Shown: positions 10,336 through 20,031 of the stretch, piece after piece
Numbering within the stretch: position 1 is the first letter of the stretch
Layout of the letters: every line of letters starts with the position of its first letter
Source of the DNA: Paramacrobiotus richtersi
Taxonomy: Eukaryota; Tardigrada; Eutardigrada; Parachela; Macrobiotidae
Length of the DNA: 30,469 bases
Direction of reading: 5' to 3'
Assembly: GCA_034698045.1 (NCBI GenBank)
Contig: JAQGAU010000350.1
Coordinates: 1 to 30,469 of the forward strand
The notes under the pieces: model-generated
The model's input: the letters and a program-made list of their open reading frames with translations, nothing else
What the model was told of the DNA's origin: nothing
Database searches by the model: none
Program-made: the position numbers and the translations under genes

Positions 10336-10620
10336 TCACATGATGTAAGCGTTTGAGTCGTTGCGACCAACCTCCGGGTTGAGGGCATCGCGAACACTTG
10401 CAATCAACGGGCTGCTCATGTTAGAGTGCCGGTTGACCAAGGGTATGAGCGCGTTTGAGATTACTTCTTCCGCTGCTCTGGTCATTGCGTTACGGGATTT
10501 GGAGGTACTTGGGTCAGAAGCTGAGTGCGTCCCGTCGTTCTGGTCGGCCCGAATTTCAAGTGATAAAACGAACCATGATAAACAAACTATTATGGCTGTC
10601 AACAGATTGCATGACATCAT
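10336..10620 (-). CDS. Possible small secreted protein, 94 aa
   Basis: This is a single open frame from ATG at 10620 to TGA at 10338-10336. The first 25 or so residues form a convincing signal peptide (MMSCNLLTAIIVCLSWFVLS followed by LEIRA and then polar sequence). The mature part is short, Ser/Asn-rich and soluble. It has one Asn-glycosylation motif (NMSS) and no cysteine pattern, so it is not an obvious disulfide-rich peptide or a dibasic neuropeptide precursor. A TATAAT-like sequence lies about 50 nt upstream on the minus strand. The donor-like GTTGGT near the end means more exons to the left cannot be excluded. I do not recognise it, and it may be spurious. Confidence 0.35.
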   Translation of the reverse strand: MMSCNLLTAIIVCLSWFVLSLEIRADQNDGTHSASDPSTSKSRNAMTRAAEEVISNALIPLVNRHSNMSSPLIASVRDALNPEVGRNDSNAYIM

Positions 10621-12191
10621 TTTTCATATGTGTCGGAGATTCCATATACAGCAGAAACAAATCAATATTATAGATGAAAGTGCTTTAAAAGTGCAGTATG
10701 GTTCATAAATATAATGTTTTTCGCAGCCAGAAAATCATCTGTAAATGCACTGCGCAGCACTGTTTGCATATTTTTTTCCAAACATCGTAAGAAAACATTT
10801 CGCAGATAAATTGCAATGCCCAGACAGGCATAGTCGAGCCACTGCTACCAATAACTATTACAGGAAGTCTAAAACCAAATCTAAACAAGCCTGTGACGCG
10901 TTCCCGATTTGCATGAAACAGTTGATTCAGCAATTGTTTTCCCTGATGTTTCTCAACACGCAAACAACATTACTATGTTAGATTGCATATTTCTGTTTAC
11001 AGGTCACGCCTGAATGAAAAATATCAGACAGGAAGGAATCTAGTTACGGTTAAACTGCTACCACGCATAATTTGCTTTATGCATCGGCGTGTCGCAAAAA
11101 ATAGGGTACACAAGATCAAGTTTACTATACATTGATCAGATATACGTGTGTCCACCTTCGAAGATCAGGGATGATTTCACCACATCAACAGATCACGCAG
11201 GCTGCTCGTTAGATAATAAATTTGCGAGTTTAATGTTTGTGCAAAAAAATTAAAAAATACACACAAAACCAAAGCGAAGCATAACACGTACAATTATGGT
11301 GATTAAATACGTGCAAATGTATTAGCGGTGTCGGAAATCGTTGGTACATAAAACTTTCAGTCTGTAACTAATGAAATATCTCGAAAAATCACATACATCA
11401 AGGTTATTTTGTCATAAAAAAGACACGGTCTCACGATTTAGAACTATTCTTCTTGCAGATTCGTGCAAATTACTCTGAGCATTTCTGGAACGAGAAAACA
11501 TGCTTTGTTTGAGTTCTCCTTTAATTACGTCGTGATGGAACTAGCTTGTAATGATCAACAAAGTACCGCGTAATATGCTGCCAAACGCGCCATGTCCGGT
11601 GCACGCGTCAACGAATAGTTGAATATACACCCAGCACCATGTGATTACGATCAAATTGAGTATTCAAAGGAAATTACTTCGTTCCCAGCTGAAAACTGAC
11701 ATCTCTTCAAACAAAAAATCGATTCATGCTTGGCTTGAAGAATCTGAGATTTTCGTAATGGAGTCATGGACTAATCTGAAGAAGACTCTCAGCAATGGAA
11801 CGAGTAGCACGTCCCCATACACTCATGGTAATGTTTAGTGTGTTTAGAGGAGTCGAACTAAAATAGCTTGGCTAAATTTCCAGCCATGATCATCATGATG
11901 AGATTTCCCGCGTAACCTCCAAGTGTGCAACCTCAATTTGCTACCAGTTTACAACTCTTTAATCTTATATGCTTTCCTTTCATGCCTTTTTGTTGTGGTT
12001 TGTTGTGGACTAAAACTCCTGCTGTTAGTCATCCATTTTATTAACTTTTTCGGACATGCATCCATTTTACCAACGATTCGATAATCGACATTAAGTACAT
12101 AATTAAGTAATGCTAAACTGTGCCACCTCGCTATGATAAATTTGCCATTCGACTTATAACACAACCAAGTGCGGCACTTTTATGAGCAACT
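10621..12191. other. Intergenic, probably includes the promoter of the acetylcholine receptor gene
   Basis: About 1.6 kb with no supported gene. The frames at 10703-10963 (-) and 11641-11838 (+) have no recognisable product and no consistent splice partners. I see no convincing TATA box directly before the ATG at 12192. Confidence 0.5.
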
Positions 12192-15100
12192 ATGTCTCTT
12201 TTTATGGAAATCTTACCGTTGTTGCTGCATATATTTTTTCTAATGGGAAATGTTCATTCAAGTTTCGACGCCGAAAGATTGTATATTGACCTTATGCGTG
12301 ATTACAACAAACTTATACGACCGGTTGTATACAACACGGAAATACTGAATGTATCGATGGGACTAAAATTTACACAACTGATCGATGTGGTAGGTCAATC
12401 AACTATGTAAATTTGTAATAGTATGTATGTTGGTCAGCCTCATAAGGGCATATTTTACGCGATTTGTTTTGTTCCAGGACGAAGTTAACCAAGGTAATCC
12501 CGGTAGTATCAATTGTTATTGCAACGAATACTTGTTGTAGTGAAAAAGTAATAACATTCACTACGTCTACCGTTGATTTCCTTGTTATTTTCGTAGTTAT
12601 CACTACAAACGTGGTTGTTCGGCAGGTATGTTGCATATAAGCAGAAACTGAAAATCTACAGAGTAAGCTTTCACAAAACGCAGAAAACGGATCAAATGCA
12701 TTACATTTTCATATGTAACTCAACTGGCACATGTAACTACTACGAATATCGATGTATGCAACTATTTGTTTTGATTGTTTCCGATAACGCCAAAAGTACA
12801 AATGCCTTTTGTCTGCAAATAAGTTTACTTATTGTTAAATGGTGCAATTTATAACGTGAACGTAAGCAAACGTTAACAATCTTTCTTCTTCGGGATTACG
12901 GAAACCTGTTTACATGAAGTAATTTAGCATGTATCCAAATTTTTCCAACAGACGTGGAATGATTACAAACTCGTATGGAACCCTAAGAACTATGGCGGTA
13001 TTGAAAATATTTACATTCCTAGCGAATCGATCTGGCTTCCGGACCTCGTGCTTTACAACAAGTTAGCGATTTGTAATTACCATTACTGCTGCAGATTTTG
13101 TGGTAGAATTAACAGTTGCTTACTTTAATTAACTTTGAAATTCGAGACACTGTTACAAAAAATTCTTAATTGCAGTGCCGATGGTAATTATCAGATTACA
13201 ATAATGACCAAGGTCACGGTACGATACACTGGCGATGTGGTCTGGAATCCACCTGCAATATACAAAAGTTATTGCAGAATTAATGTGCAGTATTTTCCAT
13301 ACGTAAGTCTGGTTTTTGAATGTTAGCAGCAATATAACTAGACCATAAACATTCACATGTAATCCATTAAAGTGACACAGCTGTACTTTCATACTGATAA
13401 GAACTGTCTGATTCTGAGCGTGTGGTTTCGTAGGATAAACAGTCATGTGACATGAAGTACGGTAGCTGGACATACGACGGACATAGCGTAAATCTTCTTC
13501 CAATTCGAGGCTATGAGGTGGACGATAAAGAAATTGTTATCGGAATGGATCTATCCGAGTATGGCAGCAAGTTTCTAGCCTTATCCTAAAAATCGAACTC
13601 ACGTACCAGCTCGCGATAGGCTAACAATTGTCTTACAATTTAAAATGACGTCAACTTCTGTTTTTTATCATCTAGATATAAAGAAAGCGTAGAATGGGAT
13701 ATTCTGGAGGTGAGTCGGTACATATGCGTAATTAAAGCTGAAGGTCCCGGATTTCGTGTTAATCAATTAAAGTATTTATTTCATTATTTATGGTAGCTTA
13801 ATAAAGATGCCGACAATAAATATGACATGTTTACGTTTCGAAGTGTCAAAATGCCAACAGTAATATGGAATTCGGATGGCAGATATGTTTTAAAAATAAA
13901 CTCTGCAGGCGTCTGCCAGCCGCCATACGCTGTTTTATGCCTGCTGTCGCGAACCGTATCTGGATATTACCTTCACTCTCGTAATACGCCGAAAACCTCT
14001 TTTCTACACAAGTAAGTGTACATGTGTACACACATGTGTGTAAAAATCTTAGTATATCTGGATTTAAAATTTTGAAAGAAATTAAGAGAGTATGGGACCT
14101 GAATATGTGTCTTACCGGAAGTGCCGTATCGGATATACAATCACACTTTAAATTTCTTGTTGTAAGTATAAGTATGAGTATGAGTACGTGCAGACTGATA
14201 TCCATGTGCGTAGTTACAGACCAATAATGCAAGCTAACCAAGAGTTTAAGCAAAAAATGGTATTTCAACCATTTTAGAAAATTAAGGCCATGGATAGACC
14301 ATGCGGTTTCGGTACTTATTGCTTGAAAAGAAAAAAAGATAAGAAAGCTGAATAGATTTTTGTTGTAGTCAACCTGATCAGTCCATGCGTGGCCATCTCG
14401 TTTCTGACAGTTTCTGTATTCTACCTTCCTTCCGATTCGGGCGAAAAGGTTACGCTATGTATTTCAATTCTGTTGTCGCTTACCGTGTTCTTTCTTCTCC
14501 TGTCCGAGGTAAGTTTATTGGAAGATATCGCGCTGCTTATTTGCAACCATTCGCCTATATATTCGCTTTTTTTAGATCATTCCGCCTACGTCGTTTACGG
14601 TCAGTTTTATTGACCACGGACTGGATGCTTATGCACTAAACGGTTTTGCTAGAGTTGACCCAGAATACTTTCCCCAAACTTTCAGATCACAAATAAAGAT
14701 TTTTTTTACACTTCAATACGAGCTTCTTGTGTTATGCGATGCCTTTATGTTGACCTCAATAATTTATTTTTTCAGGTTCCGCTTATTGGCAAATATTTAC
14801 TCTTCACAATGGTAATTTACGTAACGTCATACACTGGAGGGGGTATCGAATTAATTATATTCGTTTGTCTTATGCAGCTGTTATATGTAGCCGATTTCTG
14901 AGTAACTCAAAAACGGGCGGAAAGTCCGAAAAAGGACTCGCTCACAGAGAAGAGATATTCGTCTTTTGTGCAGTTAATTACCTTATCCGGTTAATTTACT
15001 TTATCCGTAACAAAAAGGAATATCTGAGATGGTAACAAAAAAATAATTTTTCTTTTCAGGTGCTCGTAACGCTTTCCATTGTGGTCACGATTGTTGTTCT

Positions 15101-16420
15101 GAATATCCATGTAAGGCCTACATATAACCATTTTGCATACAAATATTCATGTAATTATAAAGTCGTCAGACACATGCCTTTTCTCATTCTCACGATACTT
15201 TCGAAGCATTGTCATCAGATTGTCACCTTTTTGATTCTGGCTAACAGTTCTTTCAGTGGAAATTATTTTCAATTCAGTTTCGAAATCCATCGACGCATAA
15301 GATGCGACCATGGGTGCGCCGAATATTTCTCCAGTGGCTGCCAAGGGTGCTCGGGATCGAAAGACCAAGTGATAAGAAGGAAATTGTGAATCGCGCCGCA
15401 AAGAAAGGCAATACTCGTTTACAAGAATACGAGCGGGTCGAACGGCAACCTCTATGTGGTTATCAATCACGACCGGCAGTGGCACGTCGACCGGATACAT
15501 TATTGATTGCGGGATTGGAACGGCGCAGACTGGGATACGATCTGCAGAACGTAATTGATGGCATCAACTACATCGTAGATCATGCTAAGGAAACGACGGA
15601 GACCAATCACGTAAGCAAACTGTTGGCCTGATTAAAGATCTGCTAAATGCAAACTTGATAATCTCCAGCTAGTAAATTACTCACATTGTCAAGATCGACA
15701 AATCAACTCGGTAGTCGGCTGTTGTCGGGTCTTGACCTTAAGGTTTCGTTTAATGATTTACTGAATTGCAACCTCTGCTAGATGGAGTCAACTCGTATAC
15801 CCCATACAACAAAACTTTACGGAAAATTTACTATTAGAAGCTTAAGATACTATACGACCTCGTGCATTCACAGCGTGCAGAAGCACGAAGACACTTTATC
15901 TATATTTTCTGGAAGAAAGGCAAGTATAACTGTTTATTTGGCAATAGCTCAGAAACAATGTTGACACAATAAAAATTCTAAAAATCAAATACAAAATTTT
16001 ATAAATAAATTAACACATACTGTATATACTGTATGAAGTACCGATACACAATAAAACCGGACACCGTGTATGTAATTCGAAAGTGACTTTTGTAGATTTA
16101 AAATATATTACTTCGCTTCATTCGGAATCATAATCTTGAACTTTGTTTCTGCGTAGTTCACATATTTCCTTTCCCAGCTGAAAGACATGGCCGGTTGATT
16201 TCAGACTGTTCAAGACTGGAAGTACCTCGCCCTGGTTTTGGACCGACTGTGCTTATGGATATTTTCAATAGTGTGTATTGTTGGCACAGCGGCTATTATA
16301 TTAGATGCGCCTCCGTTGTACGAATCTAAGGAGCCGATTCCCAGAAAGTGCAACAATAGTGTTATTCGCACAAGTCTTGAATCGTGGCACTGCATCTCTC
16401 CCAAACCAAACGAGGACTGA
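12192..16420 (+). CDS. Nicotinic acetylcholine receptor subunit, alpha type, 513 aa
   Basis: This is a Cys-loop cation channel subunit of the plasma membrane at cholinergic synapses or neuromuscular junctions. It has 14 exons: 12192-12389, 12478-12493, 12597-12625, 12952-13061, 13176-13302, 13434-13558, 13676-13709, 13909-14011, 14369-14508, 14576-14599, 14776-14811, 15060-15110, 15278-15610, 16205-16420, with every phase consistent. A signal peptide spans 1 to about 23. Loop A is [13 protein letters not shown]. The Cys-loop is C151 to C165 with 13 residues between. Loop B is GSWTYDG (W172). Loop C is YACCREPY, with the vicinal cysteines C225-C226 that define alpha subunits. M1 is about 251-267 and M2 about 275-294. 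It is preceded by GEK, whose Glu sets cation selectivity, and followed by IIPPTS. M3 is about 304-328 and M4 about 455-478. The M3-M4 loop is about 115 residues, short and basic. Which alpha subtype it is cannot be assigned by eye. Confidence 0.96.
14027..14042. repeat. 16-nt palindrome near a receptor intron donor
   Basis: TACACACATGTGTGTA is perfectly self-complementary and begins 15 nt into the intron that starts at 14012. It is alternating purine-pyrimidine. Its function is unknown and it may be chance simple sequence. Confidence 0.6.
14164..14187 (+). repeat. Hexamer tandem repeat, 4 copies
   Basis: Four consecutive copies of RAGTAY (AAGTAT, AAGTAT, GAGTAT, GAGTAC) lie in the receptor intron between the loop C and M1 exons. 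Confidence 0.7.
15611..16204 (+). other. Last intron of the acetylcholine receptor gene (594 nt)
   Basis: It starts GTAAGC after the Asn-His codons that end the M3-M4 loop exon, and ends GATTTCAG before the M4 exon. The join is in phase 0. No extra exon is needed to align with the family, though a short unaligned loop exon cannot be excluded. Confidence 0.7.
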
Positions 16421-16801
16421 ACTGGAAGACAACGTCAAGTGGGATGCTTTAGGATTTGCCTGATGGGTTTACAGTATTCCCGGGGGTGTAATACTGACAG
16501 AAGTCATTGTACCCGGTGCGCTTTTGTAACCCCGATTCAAACGGGATTTCCACAATATTGATGTCATACATTTGTGCATTCCGGAAACAAAAAATCTAGC
16601 GCAATCGAAACATCACGCAGTGAATTTAAAAACCGCGCACTTGCTCGATACATATTGTCTGGGAAGAAACTGGCGTAAAAAGTGCTTTATTTTTCTTCCG
16701 CACAAATCACGACTGCTGAAAATTACCGAAGTCTGATAACAGAAAAATAATAATCCGGCGTACTGTACGATCATTCACAATTGTAGGTAACGAAATCTAT
16801 G

Positions 16802-16833
16802 CTCAGTTTCGTAATTCTTCCTCAGTTTCGTAA
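16802..16833 (+). repeat. Direct repeat of 13 nt
   Basis: CTCAGTTTCGTAA occurs at 16802-16814 and again at 16821-16833. Confidence 0.85.
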
Positions 16834-16900
16834 GCATTTCCAGGTTCGATTCGAAACATTAAATCAGAAAAATGCAACCAAATAAAAATTAAACCAACAA

Positions 16901-16933
16901 GCGAATTAACGTGAATTAACGCGAATTAACGTA
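16901..16933 (+). repeat. Decamer tandem repeat, 3.3 copies
   Basis: G(C/T)GAATTAAC is repeated three times in a row (16901, 16911, 16921), followed by GTA. It is a short minisatellite-like array in the intergenic gap. Confidence 0.9.
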
Positions 16934-17167
16934 TGGAAGTAAAAATGAAAAACATTTTCACTATGAAAATACGCGAAAAAGTCAGAAATCTAACCCATCA
17001 CAACCACAGTGATGCAGTGTACAGAGATCCGCAGTGCATATTATTCAGCAAAAAAGTCCTTACCCAAGTAAACATGCAGGCAAAATCTCATAACAGGCAA
17101 TACGATTATTAAAAGTCATAACAACAGTAAGAATGTCCGCTGCGGAATAGTCCCGCTATTCCCCTCA

Positions 17168-19474
17168 TCACAGCCGGCACAAGGTGGCATCAATCTGTTG
17201 GACTTGAGGCAAAAGAAGCATCAGCTTCCTGCGGTACGTGCTCTCTGTCTGGATGGGGTTGGATTCAAAATACACTGTTTTCAGATTTGTCAGATCCTTC
17301 AGCTCGTTCAGATCCTCCCATTTCTCCACTTTATTGTTGTTGAACTACAGGAAAACAAATAATTTCTATCTGAACACGTTACGAATCCGCATTTTACAGA
17401 TTTAACCGTAGGTAATTCGACAACGTAAAGAACTGAACCTTCAGTTGTTGACTCATAACATTTACTCCTGAGTTGTTACATACCCAAAATTCCTCCAAAG
17501 AAATCAGATGTTTTAAGTTTTCCACCGATGTTATCCTGTTCGATGCAAGGTCAACAGTACGCAAAAGTTTCTGTAAATGGATAAACTGTACACCTAACAA
17601 AATAACTTGTACATAGTATTACGGAAACGCGCCCGAAAGCATACATTATTCTCCAATCCTTCGATTTTAGTCAGCCCATTGTCGCTAATATAAAACTCCT
17701 CCAAATTGATTAAAGTATCCAGTCCTTCGATTTTAATGATCCGATTGCTCTAAAGTATCATACAGATAAAAGACTGAGAAGCGCAAAGTATGAATGTGTC
17801 GCGTTCACGCCGTACCTGAATACTCAACAACTGCAAACCCGTCAAATGTGCGAGATTTTCAATCTTTGCGATTTTATTCTTTCCAACGAATAGCTGCGTA
17901 AGGCTCTTTAAACCTTCGAGGTTTTCAATTTTCTACGAGCGAGAAGCCGATTGCAAGAAGTTTCATGACGACAATCAGGTAAATCAGCCAAAAGCTCAGA
18001 AATAAAAAGATGCGCTTACTCGAATTTTATTCGATCCAAGCTCAAGCATGTCAAGATGTTCCAGATGGTTGATGTTCTCAATCTTCTCGATCCGGTTGTT
18101 CTCCAGATATAACTTCTTCAGCTTTTTCAGTGCGTTCAAGTTTTCGATTTTTCCGATACGATTGAAGGACAAATCCAAAGATCTGACAAAACAAACCGAA
18201 ATTGCGGCCTAGTCGCTATACTATGCCCATCATAAAACAGATCGGAACAGAATAAAAAAATACGGGTCAAACAAAATTTCATACTCTAAATGCACAAGAG
18301 TGTCCAGATGCTCGATAACGGTGATCTGGTTATCGTGGAAGTCCAATTCACGAAGATTAACTAATGGGTCCAAATTTTCGATCTTTGCCAGAAGATTTTG
18401 ACTATATATCAGAACCTACAATACGGATCACACATCTTAATCAAGCTCGAAATAGTCCAAGTGGACGAAGAACCCAACAAAGTTTACGATTGTACAATCA
18501 AACAAACTGTAATACGGAAAACAGACTTCACCAAACAAATACCAGGCCAACTGCAGAAATTAAATGGCATAACCTTTAAAAAAATCTACCGTTTATAGCA
18601 TTCAAAATCCATGAACATTAGTCAAGTAATTATGCAAAAAAAATAGACTTGAAACAGTATTTATGTAATAGTTTTTGATTTCTGACTGTATATAATTCGA
18701 GTGTGATAGGATGATTTGAATCGGACAAGCTGAAGACAGAAGGTACCTCAAGCCTGGTGTGCTTTCCAATATTGACTGGTATTTCCTTCATTCGTCCATG
18801 GTTGAAATCGGCTTCCTAAAACAGAAGACACCTACGTAGAAATATTTACTGGTGACTGCTTATGTACTGCAACATGGAATGCACGTAATTATATAAGTGC
18901 CATAACTACGACTGAGATTACTATTCGGTAATAATGATAAAAATAATAATTATTAGTATTATTACCATTATAGTATATACACAGTAACGTTAACACGGAG
19001 ACGGATACAATTAGCTGATCAATTTTAATTTTCAAAGCAAATAAACATTATTAACTGAAACAATGATCACGTGATACCATCTGTTCGTGATTTACCGTAG
19101 CATCGTCCTCGATAAAGATTTCTTCAATTTCCCCTTCTTTATCGTCCGCATTTCTAGGAGATCTGTCGTCCCCCGCTTCTGTGTGAGCAGTCAGTTCTAC
19201 AACATAACAACAACAAAATAATTACTGTCAAGTCACAAGTGTCAACAAAGCCCTAATTATATAAGGTTAAAACTGTTTATTTTGATTAAAACTGACAAAC
19301 GGAAAATCTGAAACGAAAGACGATAACCATAGAGAATAATCACATCATCAATTTGACTCAAAATATACTCTTCAACTGTAATGATCCTGAGGTGATGCCT
19401 GGGCTAGTGAACTTACGAGACCCCGAAGGATCCTTCTCCTTCGGATTTGTTGGTCTGTCGCCGTTATCGCTCAT
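17168..19474 (-). CDS. PPP1R7: SDS22, protein phosphatase 1 regulatory subunit 7
   Basis: SDS22 is a leucine-rich-repeat protein that binds the PP1 catalytic subunit and controls its maturation and its mitotic roles. Minus-strand exons are 19474-19417, 19196-19096, 18815-18747, 18415-18285, 18182-18020, 17932-17816, 17750-17646, 17570-17484 and 17344-17168, in full phase agreement, giving 335 residues (human about 360). After an acidic N-terminus (EIEEIFIEDDAT) come about eleven 22-residue repeats of the SDS22 type, such as LESLDLSFNRIGKIENLNAL. The C-terminal cap reads NPIQTESTYRRKLMLLLPQV and then QQIDATLCRL. Positions reported as important for PP1 binding in the human protein appear kept: Asp of VDLASN, the EFW motif, and Tyr of KTVYFESNP. 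Exon boundaries often fall near repeat boundaries. Confidence 0.97.
18927..18966. repeat. AT-rich imperfect palindrome in an SDS22 intron
   Basis: GGTAATAAT (18927-18935) is the reverse complement of ATTATTACC (18958-18966). The segment between is itself AAT/ATT-rich and partly self-complementary. It resembles a degenerate AAT microsatellite folded on itself, and lies in the intron between 18816 and 19095. Confidence 0.7.
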
Positions 19475-20031
19475 ACTGGATGCCGAAGAACTTGAGCGTA
19501 CTATACTAAGCCGCGGATAATCCGAGAATTTCTGTCGTAAGCTGTGTGAAGAATCTTTTCGCGTAAGGGAAGAAATTATCCAAAACAACTTCCACGTAAA
19601 CCAAAACAAAAACTGAATTTTCGGAGGCCTGGCATGGTAACCACAAAATCATCACTTCCGTTAACCTACAGTCGCGAAATAAACCCAAACAGTCCCCTGC
19701 AGTAGTATAAGGGCTCCCTACCATAACCATTAGAGCTACCCCCCAGAGAGAGCTTCTGAATCGCTGGCAGCTTTAATTAATTTGCTAGTTTATTCGCGTT
19801 TATTCGTATTCGTTCAAAAAAAAGTAAACCTTTAATTTTCTCTATCTTACATGTTCCATATTTTAGTGTCTTAAACTTTTAGACTCTAGTGTTTTTGTTA
19901 ACGCCGATGATGGTGAGCTACTGCTGATCAGACTTTTATCCCGAACTTTGGCTCTGAAGCCTGCATTCCTGTGGTCCGTATACGTTGTCAAGTTCATTAC
20001 GAGCAAAGCCTGCAAAGGGTCCTTCTGCAAA
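19475..20031. promoter_or_regulatory. Shared upstream region of divergent SDS22 and THOC3
   Basis: The two start codons point away from each other 557 nt apart, so both promoters must lie here unless there are distant 5' exons. A TATAAG occurs at about 19708 on the plus strand. The frame of THOC3 stays open upstream of its ATG back to about 19948 but has no further ATG. No clear bidirectional motif is visible. Confidence 0.5.

Larger units (their letters stand above)
16421..17167. other. Convergent intergenic region between the receptor gene and SDS22
   Basis: There is no gene. The 3' ends of the plus-strand receptor gene and the minus-strand SDS22 gene face each other here. An AATAAA at 16881-16886 (+) could serve the receptor mRNA. 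Two short repeats are listed separately. Confidence 0.6.

Noticed and set aside
10016-10403. Two overlapping minus-strand frames left of the secreted-protein candidate.
   Set aside because: They have no recognisable domain, composition like intergenic DNA, and no splice partner that keeps the frame of the candidate.
11641-11838. Plus-strand 65-codon frame ending at a GTAATG donor-like site, as a possible first exon of the receptor.
   Set aside because: The receptor already starts with a good signal peptide at 12192, and the frame has no resemblance to receptor N-termini.
16851-16860. GGTTCGATTC resembling a tRNA B box.
   Set aside because: No A box, acceptor stem or cloverleaf can be formed around it.
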